Assembly (NCBI GenBank): GCA_015143295.1
Contig: CM026551.1
Span: 14,495,827-14,559,826, forward strand
Length of the DNA: 64,000 bases
Direction of reading: 5' to 3'
DNA from: Tetracentron sinense
Lineage: Eukaryota > Streptophyta > Magnoliopsida > Trochodendrales > Trochodendraceae
Shown here piece after piece: positions 11,040-26,000 of the stretch; positions within the stretch are counted from its first letter, which is position 1; the number at the start of each line of letters is the position of its first letter. The translations under genes were made by a program, and so were the position numbers. The notes under the pieces are model-generated. The model was not told the origin of the DNA and made no database searches. It worked only from the letters and a program-made list of their open reading frames with translations.

Positions 11040-14000
11040 ATGACTGAAAACTATGGGAATGCAAGTGGAAGCTTGAGCTCGAGCTCGAGCTCGAGTTTGA
11101 ATAGCAGTCTGCAAGATACAGAGGATGATGAAATTATCGCAAGTATCTTATCAGAACAAAATTTGAAAGAGAATGGCAGACTTGGGAAGAGACTCTCTCA
11201 TTTGGATTCCATCCCAGTAAGTCCCTCACTATAAGACTCAATTCCCTCCTGTTATATGTTTAGCACCCCACTTTGTCTCGTGGGCTGACTTGTTTATTTC
11301 CTAAAAAGAGAAAAAAATATAAATTGGATGTGTTTTATATCTTTCTTAATATTTCTAAATGTCACCCTCTAAAGCTCTCTTATAGTAATGCCTTTCAGGA
11401 ATATAACTCCAGAATATTTTTCCTTTCATTTTTTCTCTCGTTGCTTTTAAATGGCAGAGGCGTTATACTTTCTCTGAGTTGCTTCTTTTCCTTTACATAT
11501 GCATTTTAGTTATATGTTGTTTGACCTATTATTTTGTAAAACTTAAGTTAGCATTGAGGAACTTTAGGATATCTCAGTTTCAGTGTTGTCGGTCTTGGCA
11601 ATAAAGGCTCGCATTAAATAATTAGCCATTTCAGCTTATATTTCAGAACTTGGTTTTTTTAAGAAGTCATCCAGTGGGGGTGTGGGGTTAGGCAGGACCC
11701 CTACCTGTTTATGATCCTAAAATCAATGGTACATACTTCACATGTCTTGATGATTTAGGGTCGTGAAGAAGCATAGTGTGCTATCTTGAGGGGGCCTTGT
11801 TTTTATGATTTATGGATGGTTTAATATTTCGTGGATCCTAGGTTATCTTTTATTCGTCTTTGTACATCTTTTAGTGTATATTTAATATCTTGTAAATGTA
11901 AGAGCACGATTGCATGTGTTGTAATGAAGTGAAGTATAGGGCCATGGCTCAAGCTACTGTAGAGGTTACAATAACTCTTATTAAGTATTGGTGTTCAAAT
12001 GTGAAGTTCTATTTCCAATTTGTTGTTATCTTTTAGGTGGTTTATGTAACGACCCCAAAACCCCACCTTGGTCATAAATCATAATGGAACTTTGGGTCCA
12101 TCACATTACTTATCCCTGCTTCACTTCCATGACAATAAGGCATAACTAAAAGTTAATTCTCCCAAAACAGTAACAATAAAATTCTTTCCATAAAAACCTC
12201 TCATCCGATATTTGATAAACCGATAGTAATCCAAATCCACAAATATAAACTGAAATGAACCCAACATAACCCACTATGATCGGGTAGAGCAAAGTCATAA
12301 AATAATAGTGAACAGTCTAAGCAACATTCTGAAATAACATAAGTCTAAAACAAAACAACTCAGAAAGTAAACTATGATCTACTAGTAGGGACAACTATCA
12401 AAATCCATGGCTCCCTCCTCTGGAAGCTCACCTACTTCTCATTCTTCAAAGTACTCCTCTTCCAACCAAGGAGTTGCTGCTGATCCTGTGCTATACCTGT
12501 ACGACAATAACAGGTCGACTGAGCATTGATTACTCAGCGGATATCCAAATTAACTAACAAATAGTACAAACATATGTCAAATATCCAAATCATGTAACAT
12601 TTGTAAAGTCGATAGCAGTTTAATATAACATGAACATAATCAGAGTACGGAAACATGTGAACATCATGACTTAGTTTAACTCGTGTACTTGTGTGACTCT
12701 TGAACTTGTGACTCTTGGACTTGTAACTTTTGAACTTATGCCATGAATGCAATGCATGCTTGTTTGCTCATAAAAATAGTTAACGAGGTCTTTGCATGTA
12801 GATCTATGGAGGTGCATCGACAGAAGCATAAGCCTCTAGAGCTCTTAGATCCCAAATGTCCATGATAATTATCCAGAAATTGAAATCTTATCCATGGAGA
12901 GTATCAACGAATACCGGAGCTACTGAATTTCAGGGTCCTTGTAAAACCATGCAGTGTCCTTGTACTTGTAATTCAGTGTCCTTATACTTGTATTTCAGTA
13001 TTCAACTTGTCCTTGTTCTTGCCCTTGTATTTCAGTATCCATGCAATGTCTGTGTTCATGCTTGTGTCCGTGTACCCGTGAGACTTGTAAACTACCACAT
13101 ATGTGCACTTGTGCTTGCTTGTCGTGATTAACATCCGAATTCAGTTATCACTTAGATTCCATCTTCCTTCAAGAAACTCCGTTAGGCTACATCTCCCTAG
13201 TTAGAGAATTCCCAACATGGAGGACTTCCTCTAAGCATTGGCCTACCCGAATGTCAATCACCATGCAACTTGAATAAGCATAATTTATCAAAACATACTT
13301 TATACCTTGGCATATTTATGCTAACATTTCTAACATCATATCTAAGCATAATTCATCTTAGCATATCTTATTATACTCATACAAACCTTTCAATATCATC
13401 ACTTTCCATACTTAGTGTGCTTAGGCATTTCTACAAACACATACAATGCATTAATTATGTATACAATGCCCTTCCCATATTCACATTCTCAAACCATATC
13501 ACTACTCATTCATAAACTACATTCATCCCTTCCAAACCTCACACCGATCCACACCTTCTTAATCCATCCCTTCTCCATTTTTGTCCATTTACCATCATTT
13601 CCATACATTCATAGTCGATAAACATAATGCATAATTTAATTTAAGTTTCCAAAATACAAATTTATCCATATCCATACTTATTATACAAATCCAACACTAA
13701 TCCATCATTTCTCATACCAAATCAATAATCATAATAATGCCAAAGCTAGATTAGAGAGGATATTGACCTAACTTCACATTTCTATTCTTTAATTCATGCA
13801 TTTTCATGTAAATCTCTTGATAATCCATACATATTATCATCTAAGCATACAAAACATCTTAATATGGTTGAGTTAGAAGGGATATTGACCTTAGGGATCC
13901 TTCTCTTGGATCCAAATCGCTCCCGAGAAGCTTTGGAGAAGATCTCCAAGCTAATCCTCTTCCTCTCTAAGCAAAACCCTTCTTCTCAAAGCTAAAACCC

Positions 14001-17000
14001 TCTTAGAATCCTAGGTTCGCTCTATTTCTTTGCTAAATTAGGTTAGAAATGGGTAGAATACCCTAAAACCTTGAAATAGGGCCCCTATTTATAGCCCCAA
14101 GGGTTAAAAAAAAAAAAAAAAACACATTTTTGATAAAAACCGGGTGCGAGTGCGATCGATCGCACCTTTGGTGTGATCTATCTCACACTTAGACCCAAAA
14201 GGAAATAAAAAAAATTCGCCTGAATGCGATCGATTGCAGAAATTTGCGATCGATCGCACTAAAGTGCGATTGATCGCAAAATAGTCTTTTATTAGTCTTT
14301 GTACATCTTTTAGTGTATATTTAATATCTTGTAAATGTAAGAGTAGGATTGCATGTGTTGTAATGAAGTGAAGTATAGGGCCATGGCTCAAGCTACTGCA
14401 GAGGTTACAGTAACTCTTATTAAGTATTGGTGTTCATATGTGAAGTTCTACTTCCAATTTGTTGTTATCTTTTAGGTGGTTCAACTGGGGTCTGGTTGAA
14501 CCCCTCATGACATTCCATAATACTGAAATTTGAGAAAATTACTGAGCATACTATTGTCCCATAGTATCTCATTTACTACCTACACTAGATGCTCAGGGAA
14601 GTTATGTGGATATAAAATAACATCATAACAATTTATTTCAGAAAGTCAGCTCGCTGGTTATAGGAGTTGACTCCCACTATTGCTAACCCCTGAGCAAATA
14701 AACAGACGCCACTTGTTGTATTACTCTACAATTTGACCTTAGGTTCAGAAATCAAGCACTCTTGTGTTTTTTTTGACGGGTAATCAAGAACTCTTGTGCT
14801 TACCATATCATTGTAATCAGTCATCAGTAAACTATTTTGTTGAAGTCATTTTCACTGTCTACTTTGCTATCTTGTTTCTGAGAGTTTTAAAATCTGTTAG
14901 CTCGGCCATGTTCAGCTAAAAGTCTCATAATAGACCCTATATTCTTGTTTATACCCTTCGGAAAATAGCTTTGCATTGAACCATTCCACGTGCCATCAGA
15001 TTTATATACTGTAAATCCATTTACAGCCGTTAACATTCTTGTAGGTGGGACATGGCACAATATCCTAGGTGTCATTGTTGTAAAAGGTCTATAGTTCTTC
15101 CATTGTGACATAAATACACTGTACCATGGAATACTTCTCATTCTTCTTTGTTTTTTTCTTATACATTGTAATATCGGTATACAGTATACTATTAGTATCT
15201 CTTATGTACTAATAGTGTAACATTAGTGGAGTATATAATCAAGGAATAGAGGATAAAATTAATCTCTCTCTCTCTCTCTAATTGTCCCTCTTATCTTTTT
15301 CTTCTCTTTCTCTTTCTCGAAAACCCTAAACTGCAAAACCCTAGATTTAATCCATAAAACCTCATTGTTTCAAACCAACTTGTACATCATGTTTAACAAG
15401 TTTAAGAGTAGTACATCACTATTATGATTGTAGGGAGATTAACACTTGAAGAGAAGTAGTTGACACACGACTTCTGTTCCTTATGGATAGCAATGATAAA
15501 GGAGTAATAAATGGGGAGATGAATAGCATCTCACAGATATGCCAAGCATGATGATGAACCATGACATGTGAGGTTTTAATAGTGGAAGGTGTAGATGACA
15601 GATCAGCATTTGTAGTACTGGAGCTAGGTTGTGATAAAGACTGAAATCTGTCCAACAAGGTGCAGAAATGCATGGGCAGCACAATGCATGCAAATAGGTT
15701 GCTAGACACTCGGAACTATTATCTATAGAGATGGTGGGTTGCTGCCTTAGGGAACAAGTACTGGAGGACTGGCTTTCACCCAGGAGGCAAAATGAAGACG
15801 GTTCAGTCAAACAGTGTAGCCTCATCAAAAGAAACATACTGAGATGTTAGGATCAACCTTTGTGTTAAGGAATAGCTTTGATTTCCCTTGTGTTCATCAT
15901 TGCAACAACATAAATACAACAATCAAAGTTACTATCGAACTTTTGGTGAGATGTACAAAACATAGGCACCAAAAAACTCGTTATTGGCTATAATCAGAGG
16001 CTGTCCCAGTAAGCAACTGATGGGGAGAGAGACCTCCCAGGATAGGTGTTGGAAGCATATATTATTTTGATTTGTAATCAGATATTATATAAAAGTGAAG
16101 CAAGTAGCAATACAGAATGTCAGAACCCAGAGAAGTAGAAGGGGTCACAATGGCATGAACCCAATTGCTAAAGAAGGAAAAATTGCTACAAGTCTAGGAA
16201 AGGAAAAGAGATAACCGGGCGAGATTAGGCCTTCCAATCCAGAAGGAGACCATCGGCCCAGACTTGGATCACAATAGCGCGTCCATGTTTGTGAGTTCTT
16301 GACTCACAGAACACCAATCCAAAATAGGCAGTGACCCCCCCCCTGCTGAGAGGGCTCTTCAACGCCGTCGAAAATTTTCTGGTTCCTCACTTTACAGACC
16401 GACTAAGCTCTCACACTTGGAAGAAAAGCTCAAAGAAGAGAGATAACCTTACGGAGAGCAAATTGAAAATACAAAAATACAGAATGAAATGTCTTGGTCC
16501 ATAGCAAAGGAGTGTCACCATGACACATCATTTTAAGAGCAGTTGCAGTGATGTGGTGGTGCTTTCTCTCAGCATCACCCCATCTGTTCAAGGGTATACG
16601 AACAAGAAAACTGTTGTCTGATGCCACTATGCTCACAAAAGGAGCAATATAGGTGGGAGATAGATGTACTCACAACCACCATTATTACAAAAGGGTATAA
16701 TGCTAACCCCATGACGTTTTTTCTACAGAGCCACGCACAACAATTATTGAATATGGAAAATATCTCAGATTTAGGGTACATGAAGAAAATCCAAGTATAA
16801 CAAGTGTAATCATCAATAAAATAAGATAGTAACGAGTGCCAGAAGAAGATCAAGAATGGGAAGGCCCCCTTGAAGCTCAAACAACTAGTTCCCCCTTTAT
16901 TTAAATTAATGAATGTAATGTTGTGGACCTGTGGTGTTTACTGAATTGAAACTATGGTGTATAGAATCAATATTAGAGGAGCAAACAGATTTATTGGACG

Positions 17001-20000
17001 GTAAATTTTTAGCAATAATAGAACTACTGTGGCCAAGGCGATGATGTCAAGAAGTGGCGGCGTCTAGGGCTTGCACAGTTTCTTCACAATGACATATGGA
17101 GTCAAAATGAAGCATTATGTGCATTGATAAGTATATTGTGCAAGAGAAAGAAGGCGTTTGTGAATGCTAGGGACAGCATAAACATTGAGATTTGAATATG
17201 ACCAATGGTAGGTGGGATGCATGCAAATGCAAGAAATCGGAAGAACATAACCGTTCCAACGATGATACCAGATGTGCCATGTTGTACTTGTAAGGAACAA
17301 GAGAGGATAACGTACATTCGTCATCTATGGCACAGATAAGGACATATCATGTAGTGTATGAGTGAGGGCAGTATGTGGTGGTGTGTGTGTAGTGCTCTCT
17401 ACTTGTGACAGCAGTGTGATTAGTATGGCCACATATCTGACAGAGTGTGAGGAGCTTGTGGGTGAGAAGTACAATTCACATATTAATGTTGAAATTTTTG
17501 GGGTATTGGAAGAAGGCCTTGATCACAACCCTTATGTTTTAAAGGAGTGAGGTACTGAGGCATGTACGGTTGCTGGTGCAAAGGGGGACCATATTGTGGC
17601 ATATGTGGTTGATATGCAAAGGAATGTTAAGGTCAAGGCGAAGTGTATAACAACTACGGCCTTCGCTTGGAGTTAATACGTCCATGATTGGAATTAGTGC
17701 TGACAAAGACATTGTGAGTAGCATTGGCGCATTGGGGCTGAATGAACATAGCTTCAAGTTGAAGAAGGGAACAGAGAATGTTGGAATAGAAGGTTTGCGA
17801 TGACTGCTGCAGAAGTCTTGTAGTCATCACCAAGACCATCAAGGAAATGCATCACCTTCTCTTTGTCAGAAAGAGGTTGTTGAATACAAGGTTTAAATGT
17901 TGTTATCGTCATAAATACCACAACTAGTAAAGGGATACAGTGCAAGATAATTTTCAAATAGCGGATTTTCTTTTTCCGTTCGAGGGAGAAATTAGGAAAA
18001 GCATGAAATATTTTAGTGAAACTTCAGGAAATGTTATAACTGACATTAACCCACGCTTGATTGAAAAAAAACAAAAAGCTACAATGTTATGTGTAAACAC
18101 ATAAATTTACCGTCCTTCCTCCCCTCTCAACTCTAGGTGTCGAGATAAGGTCCGAGAGTAGAGGAATAACGCGAAATTTATTTTAAGAGTCGCCACCTAC
18201 TTAGGGGAAGTAGGATCCCGAGATAATCCAAAATAAGGGGGTCTACGGTCCAGAGTAGTCTAGGTAAGAGATCCCTTTAGGTCCTGGGGAAGGGGTTAGG
18301 CACCCCAGGACCTCCATCCAATGATGGTAACCTACTCATTAGGTCCAAGCCAAACATTTGAAATCACTTAAAATTTCCTAAATAATTATTAATTTTGCTA
18401 ATCAAACACAAATCAATATGGGGTGTAAAAATTCTATTTTTGGTTGGGGTCGAACCCTGGTTTTGGGCTGCCTACTTATCCGGTTAGTCGGAATCAGACC
18501 CTCATAGTAGTTCGGAGTGGTGACTGTTTTTATACTCGTTTCGGAGTGTGAAGTCATTTCCAACTCGTACTTGAGTTGGGGGAAGCGAAGTTGAGATTTA
18601 TGAATCTCACTCCGGGATTTGGTAACGCAACTAGGTGCTCATGGGGGAGCGCTAGGGGGCGTTCATTTATTAGGGTAGGTCTTTTTTGAATTTTGTGGAT
18701 TTTTTTGAATGTTTTTGTTGTTTTGTATTTTGTATTTTTATTTTTTTGTATTTTTTAACTAATGGGTAGGCAAGTTGTTTAGGGTTGAATCCACCTAAGT
18801 GCCCGAGGTAGGCAAAAAGGAAAAAAAAAAAAACTACTGCCTAATCCTATATAAGTTGCAAATACACAAGAATAAATAAATAAATTAAGAATAATTCAGT
18901 TAACCATATCCAATCTCAATAAAATAGGTCAGACAAAATAAATTTCATGTCAAAGCAAGGGTTTAACCAAAGTTAGAAAGTAACCCACGATCGAGCCGAG
19001 ACCAAACTAAAGTTACTGTGCCAAAACTAAATTGACCAGTGGAGAAAACTAGTAAATCAATTTTAGCTCAGTCACTGGAATTAAGATTATCAAGGAGAGC
19101 TCAACCTTCTCAAAGAGATGGATTCGAATACAAAGGGAGAAGGGCCTCGAACAACAATACAATCTGGTTTTGATCAGAACCTATCCAAACTCAAATTTTG
19201 TACATAACCAAATTCTGTTTTCAAATAAGACCATGTTCAAACAGATTCTAATCTTAACCAGATTCTATTCCTCTTGGTTCCTTGGCTTGATCAAACCCAA
19301 ACACAAACATGCTAAAATTAAGTCTACTGCAAACCACACGAATGCAAAAAGCTAAGTGATGAGGTATACCTGACCGTCATTAGGGTACAACAGTGGAGAG
19401 AAAATCAATGGCGATGTTGCTGATCCGATGCTCCAAAAGAAGAAACGAACATAAACTCTTCTCTCAAACATGCAAATATACAGATCCAAAGGAAAAATAA
19501 ATAAATAAATAAATAGAGAGAAATAGAAGGAATCGTAGGTAGTGACCAGCGATAGATCCAGAAGTGGAATTCTACAGGTCAGATCTGAGGTAGTGCTGCC
19601 GAAGAAGATGACTGGAGGAGAAATCTGAGCAAAGAGGGAGTGCAGCTCACCGGCGGGAAACCGGTGATTGGGATCTACTGGAGAAGAGGGAACTGCCGCT
19701 GACTGGTTCAGGATGCGAGGAGCTAAGCAGATGGGATCAGATCTAGCCACTGGTCACCGGATTGATGATTGGGAGCTCAAGCAAGCTGCTGATGAGAACA
19801 ATGAAGAATGGCTTGGCGATCTAAGGTGGTCTGAAGTGGTGGCCCTTGACGATGGGGATGTTGCTGCTGATAGCAATGGTTTACCGAAGAAAATGATGAT
19901 CGGGACTGGTGGTGATCGGAGTTGCAACTTGCTGGTTGCTGCTGGTCGATGGAGATTTTGGAGAAAAACCCGGTGATGGATCTACTGCGGTGGAGCTGCG

Positions 20001-23000
20001 GTGGTGTCGCAAGCTGGACTGAAATGAATCACAACCAAGAGATTCTTCAATGGAGGACTGAAATGGCGTGAACCAGGGATAGCAGAGAGGGCTTCGGCGG
20101 TGATGGAGTTGCTGGTTCATTACTGAGCTGGAAGTGGCGATCAGAGGCAGATGTTGCCGCCGGTGAGGGAGAACAAAGGGAAGAAGAGATCTAGAGAGAA
20201 AGGAAGAACTGGAGAAGAGGAGAAGAGGAAAAGAGGGGTGTCTCGCTTCTCACCGAATGAGATTAGGGATTTTAAACCTTCTCTCTCTCTTTATGTAAGC
20301 AACAGTAATGGGCCTTCACGGCTTTAGGATTGTGGGCTTTAGGCCTTAGACAACAGGTCTTGCTCTTGGGCTTGGAAACATGGGTCTGAGGCTTGGGTTT
20401 TGAACACTTGGAGAATGGGCCGTTAAGTATGAAGCGGGTTTGGGTTTGGGGAACTCTTGAGCAGCGGATCTCTCTCTCTCTAAACTCTTTCTTTCTCTCT
20501 TAAGACTCACAACGCTCGCACAAGAGAACAAAATTAAATTAAATTGAATTAAAATATACAAAAATAAAATAATAAAAAAAAAGTTTTAAGGGTGTAAAAA
20601 TGGGGTGTTTACATTATGCATCTCAGAGTGAATTTTGTGAGGTTTGCTTCAATTGCTGCGAATATAGGGCATGAAGTGCTGTCCACAGTTTATGGGTTGT
20701 TGTAACATCAAGAACTTGGTTGAGGATCTCCTTAAAAGGGTAGAATTGATGAGGGATTTTATGTTTTAATTCCTCATATACCATTGATCATAGCCAGGCT
20801 AGGTTTCTTTCTTCCTTTGTTATCATTCCATTGGCCATCCTGAGTAGAAGAAACCTGTAAGTCTTCTGGTGGAGGAGAAGTGGACTAGTGACCTTGAGAG
20901 ATTGGAAGGATTTGATCCTTCTAAAGTATGAAATTTGTCTCCAGATAGCTTAATATTGATGACATGGGGAATAATAGAGAACATAGTAGGATTAATGAAA
21001 GAGGAAGTCACCATAAGTCGAATTGACAGCGAGATAGAGTGCAGAAACAAAGAAATAGAAGTATAAGAAAAAAAAAATCAAAAAGAGAGGGAACAAAGAT
21101 TATGTAAATAAGTGAAAATTCGTAGAGTTACAATATGGAGGCTGGAACCACTAAAAGGATAAAATGTTTGGAACGTACAAATTCTTTTTGTGAGAGGTAG
21201 AGAATAGATGTAATCAAAAGAACAAAAAAAATCTTGAATAGATAGGAAATCTTGTTATGCACAATAGCTCCTATACCATGTTAAGATTTGATGTTCATAT
21301 GAGAAGAGCAAATATGTTGTTAGGATAGAAAGCGAGAAAAAGTGAAAACCCTAACAGAGAGAAGCATTGAACTTGTGTGTTGTATTTCCTCATCATGTTA
21401 GATGTCCCAAACGATATATCTTATTTACTTATCAAGTAAGGAAAAAAGATGAAAATATTGAAAAAAACCCCCAAGAAAAACACCTAATACACAAAGGCAA
21501 TCAATGTGTCCTCTTTACCAAGACGACAAGATTTGCAACAATAGAGAAGAAACTCACGAATGGGACATGGAATCTTAAGCATAGAGAAGGTGCAGAAAAT
21601 CACCCAGTTATTTTTCATGATCGATGATGAAATTGACAATGAATTGGAAGGTGAAGCCAATGAGATATTTCTATTTGAAATTATGTGGATAAACTACTTA
21701 GTTTTCTAATCGGTGCATGTAAGAAGGTGTGTGAATGGGATACATGTCTATGGTTGTATGGCCTGCATTAATGTTCATTCTTTTTTAATGGGATACATGT
21801 CTATGGATGAGCCGAGCTCGAGCTCGAGCTAGATTTCTATACCTCGAATTGAGCTTGAGCAAGCCTAAACATCTAAAGAGCCAAGCTTCAACAGTCCCCA
21901 GTTCGGCTTGACTCGGCTCATTGACACTCTTTCTATGCGACGAAAAGCAGCTTCCACTGTCGTTTCTTCCCACTCGTCGACATCTTTTTCATAGAACTCC
22001 TCAGCCAGCTCTTGTACAACATTTATGTTTCAAAAACTATCCCCCCCTTTTTTGGGGCAAAATTCACTTCCCTCCACATGTAGGCAGAATGACCATCATG
22101 CTTCTGCTTTCGTCATTGTCCTTGTCTTTTTTTTTTTATCGATAATCAAGCAAAGGAATATTAAGAAGGCAAAGCAGTAACTACAAGCAGATCCAGAAAG
22201 AGTTCACAAGCTCCTTGTTTTCTTGATTTTCATATTTCCCAAAATACCCTTTCCCCCTACCACCTCTATTATTCTCCTCTTCTCAGACTCCACTTGTCAA
22301 TCAAAAACATTCACTCTCTCCACTGCCTCTATTTATTATCCAGCATCCACGCGTCTCTTGTAAACGTGGTAAAGCAGATCAATACATCCCAATTGCAGAA
22401 ACCTAAAATTCCTTTCATTTCTCTCATATTTCTTCCTCAGATTTTCTCAATCGAGAAACCTATTTTCTGTTCCTGGTTTTTAAATTTGGTTTCGTTCAAT
22501 CGTGATTGTAAAACCTGCAGAAGAATCTCATATATATATATATATATATATATACATATTGGCGCAAAAGAATCTCAAAAATCAAAGCTCTTATTCTGAT
22601 TTTCAGAATCTGAAAGAGCTTCCGCCTTCTGAATTCACCATGAGTGCTGGCAAACTTCCCGGAATTATAGAGAGAAAGGAACCTGTTACATGAGAGTCTG
22701 ATCCGGAGGAGTTCAAGTCCCTGGAATAAGCTGGATAAGATGGAAACTTTTCTTTTTAATAAACAGTGGAACAACTAATTAGATATTTTGGAATTTATCT
22801 GAATTTTGGAAAATGTATAACTTTGTGCAGTAGTGGAGATCCCAACAAGAGAAGAGAGAGATTGAGAAGCACAGAGTTCATGATGTTGGATTTGAGACCA
22901 ATATTGGGTCAATTTTTTTCTTTCTTCTTCTTGTTCTATGGATAGGTTCTTTGGATCACTCAAAAGACCGACAATGTATGAATTGAATAGATGACAACGT

Positions 23001-26000
23001 GAGGAAGATCATTACCCTCAAACCCTGTTTTTCTTTTTCTTTTCTTTCCAATCATTTTCTTTTCCTTCGTGTCTGTGTGCAGCTTGGACTATTAGAGAAC
23101 AGATATTGGCCGTATGCTATTTTTCATCTATCCAAAAGGGGTGGGGCCCTCTGCTTATGGGTCTCAAGAAGGATATCTGTTCATATATTTTGGATGGTCA
23201 GAAAATAACTAGTGGTGAATGGTCTGCAACAAATGCACAGGATTAATGGTTCTGGAATGGAGATCATCAATGAAGGGCAATTGTTGTATATAGTACCGAT
23301 GGGGCTCTGTTCTTTGGTGGGCTGGTTTTGTTCCGTTGTGGGCCTATATACTGGGATGTATCATAACCTGGAAATTGTTATATGGGCCTGTGCAAGTGGT
23401 GGCTCCAAGTTGCATAGGTGAACATGGTGTATAACTCCCGGCTGGCCTACTGGAAAGTTAATAATAAGAGTCGTCACACTGCCAGTGCTCTGTTAGGTAA
23501 TAGGTGAGGTCAATGGTATGAGCTAATTGTTTAGTGCTCTGTTAGGTACTGGGTGAGGTCAATGGCGTGAGGCAAAACAAAACGATTTGTATACTAATGG
23601 GAAGGAAACCTTTTTCTGCATGTCGGTATGAATTAGATTTCCATATGACGTTCAACTCATCCATCCATCCATCCATCCATCAATAGAGGTCAATGGCATC
23701 AGTCAAAACAAAAATCATAATGGAAGGAAACCTTTTTCCACAGTTCATTATGAATTAAACTTCCATGCGATGTTCAACTCATTCATCCATCAATATAAGC
23801 TCTTCTTTTTATTTTTCAAAACTATCTACGGACTGTATATTGTTCATTCGTTGACACCTACTTTTTATTCAAAACTCACAAACACCTTCATGGTTGCTCT
23901 AATGGTAGGACTGTAGGAGTGTATCCCATATGGGGTTGGAGTCCCTTGGGGTGAGGCGATTGACGTGGCCACCCATTTACTAACCTCGTTACTAACATTA
24001 GATAAATGATGCCTTCCACCCCCACTCCCCCCCTACAATTTTTTTTAAAAAAATTTATATATAAAATAACACTTTAATAAAATTATTTATTATGCTTGCA
24101 CATGCCTACAATTACTAGTGGATCCAAAATATTAAATTGAGAAGTTCAATGGTCATAGGCTGCAATCACCAGAGTTTCCAGTTGGAACAGTGTGGAGAAA
24201 GTTTGGTCAAGCTTGTTTAGGTTTAGGGCTGACAGGTGGTGTAAAAAGTCTAGTATGCAGAATAAACGAGCACAAATAGCACCTAGATAATCTTAGACCT
24301 ATATGTTTATTACAAACGATGCTGGGGCCTTTAAACTAGCGGAGCTCCAAGGTGCTAGAAAGGCAACGATGTAACTCATTTCTATAGCCAACCAAAGTGA
24401 ACCTTTTCCCTATACATGGGATAAATACAGATAACCGATGTGTATGGTACTGTTTCCATGGTACTAACATTATCTACTTATTTTCATATCACGTTTAGCT
24501 TTTATAAATTTTATTGCCAGTTCAGAATCTGGGAAACACATTACCAGATTTTATATGCAACATTGCTTGTTCTATGGTTTGTTTTTTCTTTGACCATTCA
24601 ATGACAATACTTGCTACTTTGGTAATTGTGTAGGAAATAGAGACAAATGACAAACTTCTATGTGGATTTTATGTTTTGGAATTCGAATAACTTTTCTAAT
24701 TCCTTGCTATGGACACATAATATTCATTGGTTCACTGCATTGGCAGCACACGCCTCGAGTTAATGGCGAAATTCCCGATGTGGATGATGCAACCTTAGAT
24801 CATGGGCGGCTTTCACAAAGGTTGTGATTTTATCACTAGCACTCCGTATGTAACTTTTCCTAGATTCTTTTGGTGTAAATTTGCTAGAGGTCAAAGTTTG
24901 TTGCCAGGTTTATCTTGGTCTATCCTATTCTGTACTTATGATACCGAGTTGGTCTTTGTCGTCTATCAGCAGCACTTAAATATTAATTTTTATCTTCAAA
25001 GCTTTTATTTTTGGTATGGATTTCGAAAGTTGATGTATCTTCAGTGTCGTAGAAATTACACAATATCACTTTGCATGTAACTATGTTAGAGCCAGACCAT
25101 GTTTCTCACCCCAGAAGTATCAGCCCAGAAATGGCCGAACATTAGTAATGATAATTAGGGAGGCTTTGATCCTCAGTGCAACAGGTTTGAATGGCTCCTA
25201 AAAAGCATATTCAGTATCTTAATTTGAAATATGGCTCATGGAGCTCTGTGTGTACTGAGATCTGTTGACTACAGTAGAATATAGAAACCCTAGTTCTTTG
25301 TGTGAAGAGAAGAGAAAGAGGGAGAAGACTTTTTGGAGAAGAGAGAATGAGTGTATTTTTCTTGATACACTCTCTCCCCCTTTTATATTATTTTAAGTAT
25401 TGTAAGGACATAAATACCCTTACTAATGTGTAAACAGGAGCACACTAATAAATAACATAACGAGTTATGGGCTTAATGGCTGAGGCCCATCACAGCAACA
25501 ACAATTTATGAATATGCTTGCTCGTGCATGACTTGCTAACATGCACAATTTATGTGTATGCAAGTGAAATGTGCATTCACTGCATGGCCTCATCTATTTG
25601 AGGCCTTCCCTCCCCTTTTTTTCTTTCTTTCTGTATTTGGTCCATAATAATTTTGGCTTTCCTATCAGATTGACTACTTATGGTTTAGCGGAACTGCAAA
25701 TGGAAGGAGACGGCAATTGCCAGGTTTGATACATAAAATTAGCTTCTTATTGTTATGCTACACTACACTACAGAACACAAACACACAAACACACACACAC
25801 ACACACACACATGTTTGTATTCTTTTTTGCTTTCCCTTTCTATGCTTTCTTCTTATATGTTTTAGACTATATTCCTATGACATCTTTGAACAGTTTCGAG
25901 CTCTAGCAGATCAGTTGTTTCGCAATCCTGATTACCACAAACATGTGAGAAAGCAGGTTATCAAGCAGGTACATTTTTGTATAGCTCTGCTCATGCATTT

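Larger units (their letters stand above)
14482..18086 (-). mobile_element. Decayed Ty1/copia retrotransposon, left part
   Basis: Minus-strand fragments in several frames match copia polyprotein parts. At 16575-16880 lies integrase sequence with FIDDYTCYTWIFFMYPKSE. Continuing at 16500-16640 is a frameshifted piece with ERKHHHITATALKM, again integrase. At 17654-17957 lies gag with KVMHFLDGLGDDYKTS and, in another frame, LEAMFIQPQCANATHN. Order on the minus strand is gag then integrase, as in copia. Reverse transcriptase and RNase H were not found, so the element has an internal deletion as well as frameshifts. A separate insertion with no recognised identity lies about 16197-16430. The 3' end is not clear; 15140-15420, a CT-rich stretch, could hold an LTR. 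Confidence 0.7.

Noticed and set aside
14887-15141. 84-aa minus-strand frame near the copia remnant
   Set aside because: No copia motif or other domain recognised; left as part of the remnant region.
19352-20120. Overlapping open frames of 79-132 aa on both strands
   Set aside because: They lie inside the solo LTR (18092-20613), overlap on opposite strands and carry no recognised domain.
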